A DNA stretch of 34,350 nt from Opitutus sp. (GTDB taxonomy: Bacteria > Verrucomicrobiota > Verrucomicrobiia > Opitutales > Opitutaceae): the NCBI GenBank assembly GCA_009695305.1, contig SIBG01000042.1, forward strand, positions 1 through 34,350, in the 5' to 3' direction. The notes beneath the pieces were generated by a model. The model worked only from the letters and a program-made list of their open reading frames with translations, was not told where the DNA came from and searched no databases. Numbering within the stretch: position 1 is the stretch's first letter; the number at the start of each line of letters is the position of its first letter. A program made the translations under genes and the position numbers. Shown here one piece after another: positions 1 to 10,563 of the stretch.

Positions 1-111
1 GTGGGGCAGCACGGCAGCGAAAAGGTGATCGCGGAGTATGTGCAGCGACAGGGTGGCCAGAGTGAGTATCGTCAGTTGCACAAGGGTCAGTTGGATTTGG
101 AGCTGTCTTGA
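1..111 (+). CDS. 3' end of a probable IS200/IS605-family transposase (TnpA), cut by the window edge
   Basis: Frame 1 is open from the first base to a TGA at 109-111 and reads VGQHGSEKVIAEYVQRQGG, then ends QLHKGQLDLELS. A charged helix of the EKVIAEYVQRQ type followed by a short tail is how many IS200/IS605 Y1 transposases end. Eight bases after the stop lies a perfect hairpin of the kind that forms the right end of these elements, which supports the call. The HUH motif and catalytic tyrosine would lie upstream, outside the window, so the family cannot be proved here. Whether the element is complete is unknown. Confidence 0.5.
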   Translation: MGQHGSEKVIAEYVQRQGGQSEYRQLHKGQLDLELS

Positions 112-118
112 TCAAATG

Positions 119-138
119 CCTCGGGGCTTGCCCCGAGG
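119..138 (+). mobile_element. Right-end hairpin of the IS200/IS605-like element
   Basis: CCTCGGGGC (119-127) and GCCCCGAGG (130-138) form a perfect 9-bp stem with a 2-base loop, followed by ATCTTTACTTTT. IS200/IS605 elements end in subterminal hairpins recognised by TnpA, with the cleavage site shortly downstream, so the right boundary probably falls at about 140-165. It could also act as a terminator for the transposase gene. From here to the sulfatase start at 394 I see no gene. Confidence 0.5.
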
Positions 139-393
139 ATCTTTACTTTTGGCGGTCAGCGGCAAAGGTGATTGCCGGCCTAGGTTATGCCGCAATCCGC
201 CTAAAATTGGACAAAAATCGATCACGATCCCACGGCTTGCGAGATCCGTGACTCCCCTCCCCCTCCGCGCCGCCGCCCAACGTCGGTGGCGCTGCTCAAT
301 CTCGGCTTGCCGTCGGCCCGGGACCTCGTCGCACTTTTGCCAACCGGGCGGGTTCAGTTGGTGGACCCCGTCTCCGCCACCCTCCGTTTTTTC

Positions 394-1818
394 ATGACTA
401 CATTCCATCGCTTTTTCACCTTGGCCTGGTGTTTCGGCAGCGGGCTCGCGGCGGCCGGCGGCACCACGGCAATGGCGCCGCGGCCAAATATTTTGTTCAT
501 CGTCGCCGACCAATGGCGCGCCCAGGCGTTTGGCTTTGCGGGCGACCCAAATGTCCGGACGCCGCACCTCGATCGCCTCGAACGCGAGAGTGTGAACTTC
601 ACGCAGGCGGTTTCGGGGATGCCGGTCTGCTCGCCGACCCGCGCCTCGCTCCTGACCGGCCAGCGGCCGCTCACGCATGGAATTTTTCTCAACGACCTGA
701 CGCTGGACCCCGGGGCAGTGACGATCGCGAAAACGCTCGCGAGCGCCGGCTACGACACCGGTTGCATCGGCAAGTGGCACGTCGATGGCCACGGGCGCTC
801 CGATTTTATCCCGCGGGAGCGACGACAAGGTTTCGACTACTGGAAAGTTCTCGAGTGCACCCACGCCTACAACAACTCGCCGTATTACGCCGACGGTCCG
901 GAAAAATTACGCTGGGACGGCTACGACGCCATCGCCCAGACCCAGGACGCGCAGCGCTATCTCGAAGCGCGCGCGAAGTCCGGCCGGCCGTTTCTCCTCT
1001 GGCTCGCATGGGGCCCACCGCATAACCCCTACGAAACCGCGCCGGAAAAATATCGCGCGATGTATCCGCCAGAGAAGCTGGAACTGCGGGGGAATGTCCC
1101 GCCGGCCGCGCAGGCGAAGGCGCGGCTCGATCTGGCGGGCTATTACGCGCACTGCACCGCGCTCGACGATTGCATCGGGGAGTTGCGGGCGACGTTGCAA
1201 AAAACCGGCCTGGCGGAGAACACCCTCATCGTTTTCACCGCCGATCACGGCGACATGCTGGCTTCGCAGAACGTTTATCGGAAGCAGCGCCCTTACGAAG
1301 AGTCCGCGCGCGTGCCGATGCTCTTCCGCCTGCCACAATCGCTCGGGCTCCCGGCGCGCCGCACCGAGGCGACGATGAATACCGAAGACGTGATGCCGAC
1401 GCTGCTCGGTCTCTGCGGCCTGCCAGTGCCGAAGACGGTCGAAGGATTCGATTTCACCGGTCACCTGCGTGGCGGCGCCGACCCTTCGGGTGGCGCCGCG
1501 CTCATCCAGTGCGTCGCACCGTTCGGCGAATTCGCGCGACTCACGGGCGGCCGCGAGTTCCGGGGCCTGCGCACCACGCACCACACCTTTGTGCGGGACC
1601 TGAACGGCCCGTGGCTGCTCTTCGACCACCAGGCTGACCCGTGGCAGCTCAACAACCTCGCCGGCGTGCCCGAGCACGCCGCGCTCCAAGCGCGCCTAGA
1701 TGCACAGCTGCGGCAAAAACTCGCCGCCCAGCACGATGATTTTCTCCCTGGGGCCGACTACATCGCAAAGCGCGGTTACAAGGTGAACGCCCTCGGCACG
1801 GTGGATTATCGGAACTGA
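394..1818 (+). CDS. Secreted sulfatase (arylsulfatase family, S1)
   Basis: Hydrolyses sulfate esters, probably on sulfated polysaccharides outside the cytoplasm. The 474-residue protein starts with a short hydrophobic leader (MTTFHRFFTLAWCFGSGLAA), then the S1 opening PNILFIVADQWR with a metal-binding Asp39. The formylglycine motif C79-S-P-T-R precedes ASLLTGQ. IGKWH and FTADHGDML supply further metal and sulfate ligands. The Cys-type motif means activation by a formylglycine-generating enzyme, which is not encoded in this window. An upstream in-frame start exists at 286, but 394 places the leader at the N terminus. It is followed by PSD1-cytochrome and DUF1501 genes on the same strand, a recurrent association in Planctomycetes and Verrucomicrobia. 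The exact substrate cannot be read from the sequence. Confidence 0.93.
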   Translation: MTTFHRFFTLAWCFGSGLAAAGGTTAMAPRPNILFIVADQWRAQAFGFAGDPNVRTPHLDRLERESVNFTQAVSGMPVCSPTRASLLTGQRPLTHGIFLNDLTLDPGAVTIAKTLASAGYDTGCIGKWHVDGHGRSDFIPRERRQGFDYWKVLECTHAYNNSPYYADGPEKLRWDGYDAIAQTQDAQRYLEARAKSGRPFLLWLAWGPPHNPYETAPEKYRAMYPPEKLELRGNVPPAAQAKARLDLAGYYAHCTALDDCIGELRATLQKTGLAENTLIVFTADHGDMLASQNVYRKQRPYEESARVPMLFRLPQSLGLPARRTEATMNTEDVMPTLLGLCGLPVPKTVEGFDFTGHLRGGADPSGGAALIQCVAPFGEFARLTGGREFRGLRTTHHTFVRDLNGPWLLFDHQADPWQLNNLAGVPEHAALQARLDAQLRQKLAAQHDDFLPGADYIAKRGYKVNALGTVDYRN

Positions 1819-1940
1819 TGGCCGTGGCGGATTTCCTGCGCCCTGCGATTCGCGGTCAGCCGGGACTCGCGCCTGGTCCCCGCCGCGCCAGGATGCGCGA
1901 CGGCTTGTCATGCGCCAGCTGGGCCGTCACACCTGCTGGG

Positions 1941-4900
1941 ATGTCTCGGCCCTGCCCCACCCTGATTCCACGTTTGCTCGGTCGACTCCTGCCGTGGTGC
2001 CTGCTGTTCGGGCTCGCGAGCGAGGGCCGGAGCGCCGCGCCCGTGCCAGCCGCGGCCCCCGTGGCCGGCGTTGATTTCAACCGTGATATCCGGCGGATTC
2101 TTTCCACCAATTGCATCCGTTGCCACGGTCCGGACGCCAAGGACCGCAAGGGCGGCGAGAAGAGCAAAGGCGGGCTGCGCCTCGACACCGCGGAAGGCGC
2201 CCGGGCGATGATCGATGACCACGCGGCGATCGTGCCGGGTCATCCGGAAAAAAGTGAACTTTTCCGGCGCATCTCCACCGCCGACGAAGACGACGTGATG
2301 CCGCCGGTGGACACCGGCAAGAAACTCACGGACCGCGAGAAGGCGTTGCTGAAAGCGTGGATCGAGCAAGGCGCGCCCTACGCCCAGCACTGGTCCTATG
2401 TCCCGCCGGTGCGGCCGCCACTCCCGACGGTGAGCGACCGGCAATGGCCGGCGAATCCCCTCGATTATTTTGTCCTCAGCCGGCTCGACCGCGAAAAAAT
2501 CCGGCCGGCCCCCGCGGCGGACCGACCGACCATCGCGCGCCGCGTCACCCTGGATTTGACGGGACTGCCGCCCGCGCCGGAAGAGGTAAAACGCTTTGAG
2601 GATGACCACGCCGCCGGCGCCTATGAGCGGATGGTCGACCGACTCCTCGCGCAGGACTCGTTTGGCGAGCACTGGGCGCGACTCTGGCTTGATCAGGCCC
2701 GCTACGCCGACTCGGCTGGCTATGCGGACGACCCGGCGCGGACGATCTGGGCGTATCGCGACTATTTGATCCGCTCGTTTAACGCGAACAAACCGTTCGA
2801 CCAGTTCACGGTCGAGCAACTGGCAGGGGATCTGTTGCCCAATCCGACCGAGGAGCAATTGATCGCGACCGCGTTTCACCGCAACACCCCGACCAACAGC
2901 GAGGGCGGCACCATCGACGAGGAGTTTCGCAACGTCGCCGTCGTCGACCGCGTCAATACGACCATGACGGTTTGGATGGGCTCGACGATGGCGTGCGCCC
3001 AATGCCACACGCACAAATACGACCCCTTCACGCAGGAGGATTATTTTCGCCTCTTCGCCATCCTGAACAATTCGGCCGACGAGGATCGCAAGGACGAGGC
3101 ACCGGTGCTGGCGCTGTTCACGCCGGAGCAAAAATTACAACGCCAGCCCCTGGAACCAGTGATCGCCGCGTTGGAAGCGACCTTGCGCACGCGGACGCCG
3201 GCGCTGTTGGCGGCACAACCGCAGTGGGAAACGCACTTTGCCGCGCCGCTCCCCTGGCAAGCGCTCACGCCGACGGAGATGAAGTCGAAGGCGGGCGCGG
3301 GGATGACGCGGGCGGAGGACGGCGCCATTCGCGTCGAGCGCAAGGGCGAGACCGACGTCTATACGATCGCCCTGCCCGTGACCACCGAGCAGGTGCTGAC
3401 CGCGTTGCGCCTAGAGGTTTTGCCGGACGACGCCCCGCCGGGCCAGGAGCCGGGACAACGGGTGAGGGAATTTGTCGTCACGCGGGTGCTCGCCTCGGTC
3501 GCACCGGCGGAGCACCGGGAGATGGCGGGGCGCTATTTGCGGATTGAGCTCCCGGGCACGGGCAAGGTGCTCTCGCTCGCGGAGGTCCAGATTTTCGGGG
3601 GCGGCGAAAACCTCGCGCTTGTCGGTGAGGCCAGCCAAAGCAGCACGGTGGGCGAAGGCGCGGCGAAGCTGGCGATCGATGGCAAGACCAACGGAAATTT
3701 CGACGAGGCGAAATCCACCACGCTGACGGAGAGTTCGGACAACCCGTGGTGGGAAATCGATCTCAAGACCGCGCAAGCCGTCGAGCGCGTCGTCGTGTGG
3801 AATCGCACCGACGGCAAACTCGGCGGGCGGCTCGCTGGTGCGCGGGTGAAATTGCTCGATGAGCAACGCGCGCTGGTGTGGGAGTCCACGGTGGAAAAAG
3901 CGCCGAAAGCCCGCAGCGAGTATGCCGTGGGCGCGGCGAAGACGATTCGTTTCGTCTCCGCCCACGCCGACTTCACGCAGGAGGGGTTTTCCGCGGAATC
4001 GATCCTGACTGCGAAAGCCGGGAAAGAAAAAGGTTGGGCGGTCGGACCGCAGTTCGAGCGCGCCCACACGCTGGCGCTGCTGCCGGATGCGCCGGTGACG
4101 ATTCCAGCGGGTTCGCGCTTGACCGTGACGATCGAGCAGTTGGCGAAGAAGAAACACCAGACGCTGGGAAAGCTGCGGATCGCGTCGACGGCCGATCCGC
4201 GGGCCGGCGAAATCACCCGCACGCCGGCGCCGGTGCTGGCGGCGCTGAAGCTTTCTGACGCCGAGCGCACCGAGGTCCAGCGCGAGACCGTGACCGCGCA
4301 CTACCTGACGGTGGCGCCGGCCCTGGAGACCGAGCGGCAGCAGCTCGCAGCGGTGCTGAAGCAACTCGACGCCATCAAACCCTACACAACGGTGCCAGTC
4401 ATGAGTGAGCTCGCGGTGGAGAAATCCCGGAAGACGCACATTCAGCGGCGCGGCAATTACCTCGAACTCGGTAGCGAGGTAACACCGGGCGTCCCCGGGG
4501 CGCTGCCGGCGTTGCCCGCCGGCGCGTCCGTCAATCGACTGGGCCTGGCCCGATGGCTGGTGGCGGAGAACAACCCGCTCACCGCGCGCGTCGTCGCGAA
4601 TCTGTTTTGGGAATCCCTCTTCGGTTCGGGCCTGGTTCGCACGGGCGAGGATTTCGGGACGCAGGGCGATCCACCGTCGCATCCCGAGTTGCTCGACTGG
4701 CTGGCGATCGAATTTCGCGCGAGCCACTGGGACGTAAAGCACCTGGTAAAACTGATGGTGACGTCGGCAACTTATCGGCAGTCGTCGCGGATTTCCCCGG
4801 ACGCGCTCGCCCGCGACTCCGACAACCGCCTGCTGGCGCGCGGGCCGCGCTTCCGTCTCTCGGCAGAGATGATTCGAGATCAGGCGTTGTTCGTGAGCGG

Positions 4901-5471
4901 TCTGCTCAGTCGCAAAATGCACGGCCCACCGGTGAATCCGCCGCAGCCGAAAATGGGTGTCAGCGCGGCCTTTGGCTCGGCGCTCGATTGGGAAAACAGT
5001 CTGGGCGAGGACCGCTACCGACGCGGCCTCTATACGACGTGGCGGCGGTCAAATCCTTACCCGTCGATGATCACGTTCGACGCGCCGAGCCGCGAAGTAT
5101 GCACGGTGCGGCGCGAGCGCTCGAACACGCCGCTGCAGGCGCTCGTGACGCTTAACGATCCGGTCTATCTGGAAGCGGCGCAGAGCCTCGCCCGGCGCAT
5201 CGCGGCCTGGGACGGCACGCTCGCCGGGAAACTCGAGCACGGTTTTCGACTCTGCCTCGTCCGCGCGCCGCGGGACCAGGAGATGACCGAGTTGCTCGCG
5301 CTCCACGCGAAGTCGCGCGAACGCTTCGCGCGCGATGCGGCGCAAGCCCTCGCCGTCGCCACCAATCCGCTGGGGCCGCTGCCGCCGGAGAGTGACGCCG
5401 CGGACCTTGCCGCCTGGACAGTAATCAGCAACGTCCTGCTCAATCTCGATGAAGTGCTGATGAAGCCATAG
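1941..5471 (+). CDS. PSD1-type secreted cytochrome c protein (PSCyt1/DUF1549/DUF1553) with discoidin-like insert
   Basis: Large exported protein (1176 residues from 1941). An N-terminal leader ([17 protein letters not shown]) is followed by a cytochrome c domain with heme motif C58-I-R-C-H. Next comes the DUF1549 region ([13 protein letters not shown] onward), with a second CxxCH (CAQCH) near residue 351. A beta-rich insert at about residues 530-665 ([36 protein letters not shown]) resembles F5/8-type discoidin domains. DUF1553 fills the C terminus ([35 protein letters not shown]). An ATG at 1818 overlaps the sulfatase stop, but only the 1941 start puts the leader first. The DUF1501 gene follows 18 bases downstream. 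The family is abundant in Planctomycetes and Verrucomicrobia; its biochemical role is unsettled, and a redox or scaffold role in polysaccharide attack is inference. Confidence 0.9.
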   Translation: MSRPCPTLIPRLLGRLLPWCLLFGLASEGRSAAPVPAAAPVAGVDFNRDIRRILSTNCIRCHGPDAKDRKGGEKSKGGLRLDTAEGARAMIDDHAAIVPGHPEKSELFRRISTADEDDVMPPVDTGKKLTDREKALLKAWIEQGAPYAQHWSYVPPVRPPLPTVSDRQWPANPLDYFVLSRLDREKIRPAPAADRPTIARRVTLDLTGLPPAPEEVKRFEDDHAAGAYERMVDRLLAQDSFGEHWARLWLDQARYADSAGYADDPARTIWAYRDYLIRSFNANKPFDQFTVEQLAGDLLPNPTEEQLIATAFHRNTPTNSEGGTIDEEFRNVAVVDRVNTTMTVWMGSTMACAQCHTHKYDPFTQEDYFRLFAILNNSADEDRKDEAPVLALFTPEQKLQRQPLEPVIAALEATLRTRTPALLAAQPQWETHFAAPLPWQALTPTEMKSKAGAGMTRAEDGAIRVERKGETDVYTIALPVTTEQVLTALRLEVLPDDAPPGQEPGQRVREFVVTRVLASVAPAEHREMAGRYLRIELPGTGKVLSLAEVQIFGGGENLALVGEASQSSTVGEGAAKLAIDGKTNGNFDEAKSTTLTESSDNPWWEIDLKTAQAVERVVVWNRTDGKLGGRLAGARVKLLDEQRALVWESTVEKAPKARSEYAVGAAKTIRFVSAHADFTQEGFSAESILTAKAGKEKGWAVGPQFERAHTLALLPDAPVTIPAGSRLTVTIEQLAKKKHQTLGKLRIASTADPRAGEITRTPAPVLAALKLSDAERTEVQRETVTAHYLTVAPALETERQQLAAVLKQLDAIKPYTTVPVMSELAVEKSRKTHIQRRGNYLELGSEVTPGVPGALPALPAGASVNRLGLARWLVAENNPLTARVVANLFWESLFGSGLVRTGEDFGTQGDPPSHPELLDWLAIEFRASHWDVKHLVKLMVTSATYRQSSRISPDALARDSDNRLLARGPRFRLSAEMIRDQALFVSGLLSRKMHGPPVNPPQPKMGVSAAFGSALDWENSLGEDRYRRGLYTTWRRSNPYPSMITFDAPSREVCTVRRERSNTPLQALVTLNDPVYLEAAQSLARRIAAWDGTLAGKLEHGFRLCLVRAPRDQEMTELLALHAKSRERFARDAAQALAVATNPLGPLPPESDAADLAAWTVISNVLLNLDEVLMKP

Positions 5472-5489
5472 TTCGCGCCCCACTCCGAC

Positions 5490-6941
5490 ATGCACCCCTA
5501 TCTCGCCTCCCTCCAGCACCGCACCCGACGCCACTTCCTCCAGGACTCAGCCGCGGGTCTCGGCGCCATCGCGCTCAGCGCCCTCCTCGGGCGCAACGCC
5601 CACGCCGCGCCCGTCGCAGCGACGAATCCACTGGCCGCGCGGCTTCCGCATTTTGCGCCCAAGGCCAAACGCGTCATTTACCTGCACCTCACCGGCTCGC
5701 CGCCGAATCTGGATCTGTTCGATTACAAACCGGAGCTGGTGCGCCGGGATGGCCAGGATTGCCCGGACGAATTTTTGAAGGGCAGGAAATTCGCGTTCAC
5801 CGCCGGCACGCCGAAGTTGATGGGCAGCCCGCGCACCTGGGCGCAACACGGCCGCAGCGGTCAGTGGCTGTCCGACGCGATTCCGCACCTGCACCAGGTG
5901 GCGGACGACCTGTGCATCATCCACTCGATGAACACGGATCAGTTCAACCACGCCCCGGCGGAACTGCTGCTCTTCACCGGTTCGCCGCGGCCCGGCCGCC
6001 CGTCGATGGGCGCCTGGGTCACCTATGGGCTCGGCACGGAAAACCAAAACCTCCCCGGTTTCGTCGTGCTCATCTCGAGTGGGGTGCAGCCCAACGGCGG
6101 CAAAAATTCCTACGGCAGCGGATTTGTCCCGTCGGTTTTCCAGGGCGTGCAGTGCCGTTCCAAGGGCGACCCGGTGCTCTACGCCAGCGATCCGCCCGGC
6201 TTCACGCGCGACCTCCGGCGCGACAGTCTCGACACGCTGCAGTCGTTGAACGAACTCCAGGCCAACGCGCTCGGCCATCCGGAAACGCGCACGCGCATCG
6301 CGCAATACGAACTCGCCTACCGCATGCAGATGTCCGTGCCCGAGGTGATGGACATCGCCCGCGAATCACCGGCGACGATCGCCGCCTACGGGGCCCAGCC
6401 GGGTGACTCGAGTTTTGCCAACAATTGCCTGCTCGCGCGCCGTCTCGTCGAGCAGGGCGTGCGCTTCGTGCAGCTGTTTGACTGGGGTTGGGATTTTCAC
6501 GGCACGAGCGAGAAGGAGGATATTCGCGGTGGTCTCACAAAAAAGTGCGGCACGATGGACCAACCAGTCGCGGCCCTCATCCAGGATCTGCGCCAGCGCG
6601 GTCTACTCGACGAGACGCTCATCGTCCTGGGCGGCGAGTTTGGCCGCACGCCGTTCCGCGAGGGTCGCACGGCGGCCAGCGAAATTCTCGGGCGCGATCA
6701 CTATCCGGATTGTTACACGATGGTGCTGGCCGGTGGCGGCATCAAAGGCGGGCTGTCGTATGGCGAGACGGACGAACTCGGCTTCAACGTCGTGCGCGAC
6801 AAAGTCCACGTGCATGACCTGCAGGCGACGATTCTTCATCAACTCGGCTTCAACCACGAGCGCCTGACGTTCCGCTTCGAAGGCCGCGACTACCGCCTCA
6901 CCGACGTGCACGGCCGTGTGGTGCAGGGGATTTTGGGCTGA
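5490..6941 (+). CDS. DUF1501 family protein, Tat-exported
   Basis: 483 residues. The N terminus carries a twin-arginine signal (TRRHFLQDSAAGLGAIALSA, Arg13-Arg14), so it is probably exported folded. The body has DUF1501 hallmarks: YLHLTGSPPNLDLFDYKP, IIHSMNTDQFNHAPAELL, FVQLFDWGWDFHG and LGGEFGRTPF, an alkaline-phosphatase/sulfatase-like fold with His and Asp clusters. DUF1501 genes typically sit directly after PSD1-type genes, as here (18-base gap), and the pair is thought to work together outside the cytoplasm, but the reaction is not established. It ends the sulfatase-PSD1-DUF1501 unit; 109 bases without a gene separate it from malQ. Confidence 0.92.
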   Translation: MHPYLASLQHRTRRHFLQDSAAGLGAIALSALLGRNAHAAPVAATNPLAARLPHFAPKAKRVIYLHLTGSPPNLDLFDYKPELVRRDGQDCPDEFLKGRKFAFTAGTPKLMGSPRTWAQHGRSGQWLSDAIPHLHQVADDLCIIHSMNTDQFNHAPAELLLFTGSPRPGRPSMGAWVTYGLGTENQNLPGFVVLISSGVQPNGGKNSYGSGFVPSVFQGVQCRSKGDPVLYASDPPGFTRDLRRDSLDTLQSLNELQANALGHPETRTRIAQYELAYRMQMSVPEVMDIARESPATIAAYGAQPGDSSFANNCLLARRLVEQGVRFVQLFDWGWDFHGTSEKEDIRGGLTKKCGTMDQPVAALIQDLRQRGLLDETLIVLGGEFGRTPFREGRTAASEILGRDHYPDCYTMVLAGGGIKGGLSYGETDELGFNVVRDKVHVHDLQATILHQLGFNHERLTFRFEGRDYRLTDVHGRVVQGILG

Positions 6942-7050
6942 GGGTTTTTAACGCGACGCTGGGGCCGGTCGGTCGCTTTAGCCGGATTGTCGTGCGACTT
7001 CGATTTCGCCCGTCTCGCTTTTGGACAAAACGTCGTTTGAGTGGCGAGCC

Positions 7051-8628
7051 ATGTCGACCTTGGCAAAATCTGCACCGGCCGCACCACTCTTCAACTGGCT
7101 TGATCACCGGGCGGCGGGTGTGCTGCTGCATCCGACCTCGCTCCCCAGTGCCTGCGGGGTTGGCGCGTTTGACGAGTCGGCCACCACCTTCCTCGAATTC
7201 CTCGCGCAGGCTGGTCTCAAATATTGGCAACTCTGCCCGCTCGGCCCGACCGGTTACGGCGATTCACCTTACCAGTGCTTCTCCTCGTTCGCCGGCAACC
7301 CCTACCTCATTGATCCACTGGCGCTCGTTCGCGCCGGACTTCTCACCGACTCCGCGCTCGCGCCGCTCCGCGCGCTCAGCGCCGACCGGGTGGATTTCGG
7401 CGCGCTCTACCAGCTGAAGCGGCCGCTGCTCTTTTCGGCGCACGCGGCCTGGCGCAAGGACCAGCGGCGGGCACTGCCTTACGGCGACTTTGCGACGTTC
7501 CGCCGGCAGCACGCCTCGTGGCTCGACGCCTACGGTTTTTTTTCCGCCCTCAAGGATCACTTTTCCAGCCGCCCATGGTGGGAGTGGCCGGCCGACGTCC
7601 GTTCGCTCGCGGCGGCCGGAAAGTCCCCGCTGCGTCATTCGCTCGCCGAACGCGCGGAAGCCTACGAGTTCATCCAATATTTGTTCTTCGGTCAGTGGGC
7701 GCAGCTGCGCGCCCGCGCCCGCGCCCTCGGCATCAGCCTCATTGGCGACACGCCGATTTTCACGGCGCTCGATAGCGCCGATGTCTGGGCCAGTCCGCAA
7801 CTTTTTCAGCTCGACCCGAAAACCTCCCGCCCGCGGGCGGTGGCGGGCGTGCCGCCGGATTATTTTTCCGCCGATGGCCAGCTCTGGGGCAATCCGCTCT
7901 ACGACTGGTCCGCGCATGCCGCCGACGGCTATACTTGGTGGCTCGCCCGGCTGCGGGCGAATTTCGCGCTGTGCGACATCGTGCGGTTCGATCACTTCCG
8001 GGGGTTTGATTCCTATTGGGCGATTCCCGCCGGCGCGCCCACCGCGCGCACGGGCCGGTGGGAGCCGGGACCGGGCCTCGATTTTTTCCGGACGATTCGC
8101 GCCGCGCTGCCCGAGGTGAAACTCATCGCCGAAGATCTCGGCGAGCTCACGCCGTCGGTCGTGGCCTTGCGCGAGGCCACCGGCCTGCCCGGCATGGCCA
8201 TTCTGCAGTTCGCGTTCGGCGGCGACGCCAAGAATCTTTATCTGCCCCACAATCAGCGCGCCAACAGCGTCGTCTATCCCGGCACGCACGACAACGACAC
8301 GACGCTCGGTTGGTATGCGACGGCCGACGAAAAAACCCGCGACCACATCCGACGCTACCTGCGGGTCAGCGGGGCGGACGTCGGTTGGGATTTTCTCCGC
8401 TCCGCCTACGCCTCCGTCGCCAACCTCGCGATCATCCCGCTGCAGGACATCCTCAGTCTCGGCGCCACCGCCCGCTTCAACACTCCGGGCCAAAGTCAGG
8501 GCAACTGGACGTGGCGCTATCGCGCCGAGCAACTCCCGGCCTTGCGGGACAACACCGCGCCTTATCTCCGCGAGCTAGCCGAGCTCTACGGCCGCGTGCC
8601 ACCGCCCGCCGGGAAGGCCGCGCGCTAG
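7051..8628 (+). CDS. malQ: 4-alpha-glucanotransferase (amylomaltase, GH77)
   Basis: Cytoplasmic enzyme that moves alpha-1,4-glucan segments between maltodextrins, releasing glucose during glycogen or maltodextrin use. The 525-residue protein shows the GH77 landmarks: [11 protein letters not shown] at the start, [35 protein letters not shown], the nucleophile Asp314 in VRFDHFRG, the acid/base Glu361 in IAEDLG and Asp414 in GTHDNDT. A TTG at 7021 is in frame, but the ATG at 7051 fits the family start (a short tail before GVLLHP). It lacks the long N-terminal extension of E. coli MalQ. The dehydratase gene begins 13 bases after its stop, so the two are probably co-transcribed although their pathways differ. 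Confidence 0.96.
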   Translation: MSTLAKSAPAAPLFNWLDHRAAGVLLHPTSLPSACGVGAFDESATTFLEFLAQAGLKYWQLCPLGPTGYGDSPYQCFSSFAGNPYLIDPLALVRAGLLTDSALAPLRALSADRVDFGALYQLKRPLLFSAHAAWRKDQRRALPYGDFATFRRQHASWLDAYGFFSALKDHFSSRPWWEWPADVRSLAAAGKSPLRHSLAERAEAYEFIQYLFFGQWAQLRARARALGISLIGDTPIFTALDSADVWASPQLFQLDPKTSRPRAVAGVPPDYFSADGQLWGNPLYDWSAHAADGYTWWLARLRANFALCDIVRFDHFRGFDSYWAIPAGAPTARTGRWEPGPGLDFFRTIRAALPEVKLIAEDLGELTPSVVALREATGLPGMAILQFAFGGDAKNLYLPHNQRANSVVYPGTHDNDTTLGWYATADEKTRDHIRRYLRVSGADVGWDFLRSAYASVANLAIIPLQDILSLGATARFNTPGQSQGNWTWRYRAEQLPALRDNTAPYLRELAELYGRVPPPAGKAAR

Positions 8629-8641
8629 TGGGCCTGACACC

Positions 8642-10561
8642 GTGAACGACGACATCTACCGCCTCGTTACCAAGGCAGCCGGGCCAACCGGCAGCTTGCC
8701 GCTCACACCGGAGATGCTGCTCACGCGTCCAAGCGGTGACATCTTCGGCCTCTCGCAAGATGCGGGGATGGGTTGGGCGCCAGCCGAACTTGGGCGAAAG
8801 CAATTTCTGATTCTCAGCACGCAGGGTGGCCTGCGCGCGCCCGACGGCCAGCCGATTGCGCTCGGTTATCACACCGGTCACTGGGAAATTGGCCTGCTCG
8901 TGAAAGCCGCCGCCGAGGAATTCCGCGCGCTCGGGGGGATTCCGTTCGCGGGTTTCTGCTCCGACCCGTGCGATGGGCGCACGCAGGGCACCGCGGGCAT
9001 GTTCGACAGCCTGCCGTTCCGCAACGATGCCGCCTCGCTCTTCCGCCGCCTCGCCCGCTCCCTCCCGACGCGCCGCGGCGTCCTCGGGGTCGCGACCTGC
9101 GACAAGGGTCTTCCCGCCATGATGATGGCGCTCGCCGGCCTGCGCGATCTGCCCGTCGTGCTCGTGCCCGGCGGGGTAACGCTGCCACCCGCCAGCGGCG
9201 AAGATGCGGGCAAGGTCCAGACGCTCGGCGCGCGCTACGCCCATGGTCTCGTGACGTTGCAGGAAGCCGCCGATCTTGGCTGCCGCGCCTGCGCCTCGCC
9301 CGGCGGTGGCTGCCAGTTTCTCGGCACGGCCGCGACCTCCCAGGTCGTCGCCGAGGCGCTCGGCCTCGCCCTGCCGCACACCGCGCTCGCGCCCTCCGGT
9401 CAGGCCGTGTGGCTCGAAGCCGCCCGCCGCTCCGCCCAGGCGCTCGCACAACTCGAAAAACGCGGCATCACCTCCCGCGACATCGTGACGGATGCGAGCA
9501 TCGCCAACGCGATGGCCGTCCACGCGGCGTTTGGTGGCTCGACGAATCTGCTCCTACACATTCCCGCCATCGCGCACGCCGCCGGCCTGCGCCGGCCGAC
9601 GGTGGAAGATTGGATCGCGATTAACCGCCGCGTGTCGCGCCTAGTCGACGTGCTGCCAAACGGCCCCACCCATCATCCGACAATCCGGGTGTTTCTCGCC
9701 GGCGGAGTGCCCGAGGTGATGCTGCACCTGCGCGAACTCGGAGTGCTCGACCTCAGCGCGCTCACGGCGACCGGCCGCACTTGGGGCGAAGAGTTGATCG
9801 AGTGGGAGAAATCTGAGCGCCGCCAGCGCTTTCGCGCACTGCTCCGGGAGCAGGATGGCGTCGATCCCGACGACGTCATCATGTCGCCCACCGTCGCGCG
9901 CGAACGCGGACTCACCAGCACGGTGGCGTTTCCCCGCGGCAATCTGGCCCCCGAAGGCTCGGTCATCAAGGCGACCGCCATCGATCCTTCGCTCGTGGAC
10001 GCCGACGGAATTTACCGGCACGAAGGACCAGCGCGGGTCTTCACTCGCGAGCCGGACGCCATCGCCGCGATCAAGGCTAGGCAAATTGAGCCGGGCGCCG
10101 TGCTCGTGCTCGCCGGCCGCGGTCCGCTCGGCAGCGGCATGGAGGAAACCTACCAGCTTACCTCGGCGCTGAAATTTTTGCCCTTTGGCAAGACGGTGGC
10201 ACTCGTTACGGACGCACGTTTCTCCGGCGTTTCGACGGGCGCGTGCATCGGGCACGTCGGTCCCGAAGCCTTGGCCGGCGGCCCGCTTGGCAAGCTCCGT
10301 GACGGCGACCGGGTCCGCATCGTCGTGGATCGCACGACGCTCTCCGGGTCGCTCGACTTCGTCGGCGACGGATCGAGGGCGCTCACGCCCGCCGAGGCCA
10401 CCGGGATGCTCGCCGCGCGCGCGCTGCACCCCGACCTCACCCCAGATCCAAAATTACCGGACGACACCCGGCTGTGGGCGGCGCTGCAGCAAGCCAGCGG
10501 CGGCACGTGGGGCGGTTGTGTCTACGACGCGGACGCGATCATCGACCGACTGAATCGCTGA
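8642..10561 (+). CDS. yjhG: YjhG/YagF-type D-xylonate dehydratase (IlvD/Edd superfamily)
   Basis: Converts D-xylonate to 2-keto-3-deoxy-D-xylonate in non-phosphorylative pentose catabolism. The 639-residue product starts at GTG 8642. It follows E. coli YjhG, as I remember it, almost end to end: [108 protein letters not shown] and a C-terminal [19 protein letters not shown]. Cys110, Cys153 and Cys224 are the probable Fe-S ligands of the family. Length and the YjhG-specific blocks separate it from the shorter IlvD and Edd. No xylose dehydrogenase, lactonase or KDX aldolase is present nearby, so the rest of the pathway must lie elsewhere. Its stop lies 2 bases from the convergent oleB stop. Confidence 0.93.
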   Translation: MNDDIYRLVTKAAGPTGSLPLTPEMLLTRPSGDIFGLSQDAGMGWAPAELGRKQFLILSTQGGLRAPDGQPIALGYHTGHWEIGLLVKAAAEEFRALGGIPFAGFCSDPCDGRTQGTAGMFDSLPFRNDAASLFRRLARSLPTRRGVLGVATCDKGLPAMMMALAGLRDLPVVLVPGGVTLPPASGEDAGKVQTLGARYAHGLVTLQEAADLGCRACASPGGGCQFLGTAATSQVVAEALGLALPHTALAPSGQAVWLEAARRSAQALAQLEKRGITSRDIVTDASIANAMAVHAAFGGSTNLLLHIPAIAHAAGLRRPTVEDWIAINRRVSRLVDVLPNGPTHHPTIRVFLAGGVPEVMLHLRELGVLDLSALTATGRTWGEELIEWEKSERRQRFRALLREQDGVDPDDVIMSPTVARERGLTSTVAFPRGNLAPEGSVIKATAIDPSLVDADGIYRHEGPARVFTREPDAIAAIKARQIEPGAVLVLAGRGPLGSGMEETYQLTSALKFLPFGKTVALVTDARFSGVSTGACIGHVGPEALAGGPLGKLRDGDRVRIVVDRTTLSGSLDFVGDGSRALTPAEATGMLAARALHPDLTPDPKLPDDTRLWAALQQASGGTWGGCVYDADAIIDRLNR

Positions 10562-10563
10562 GT

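Noticed and set aside
38-397. A 119-codon frame overlapping the IS200 end and the sulfatase leader
   Set aside because: No motif; it covers noncoding sequence and the right-end hairpin.
3411-4922. A 503-codon minus-strand frame inside the PSD1 gene
   Set aside because: Antisense shadow with Arg/His-rich composition and no motif.
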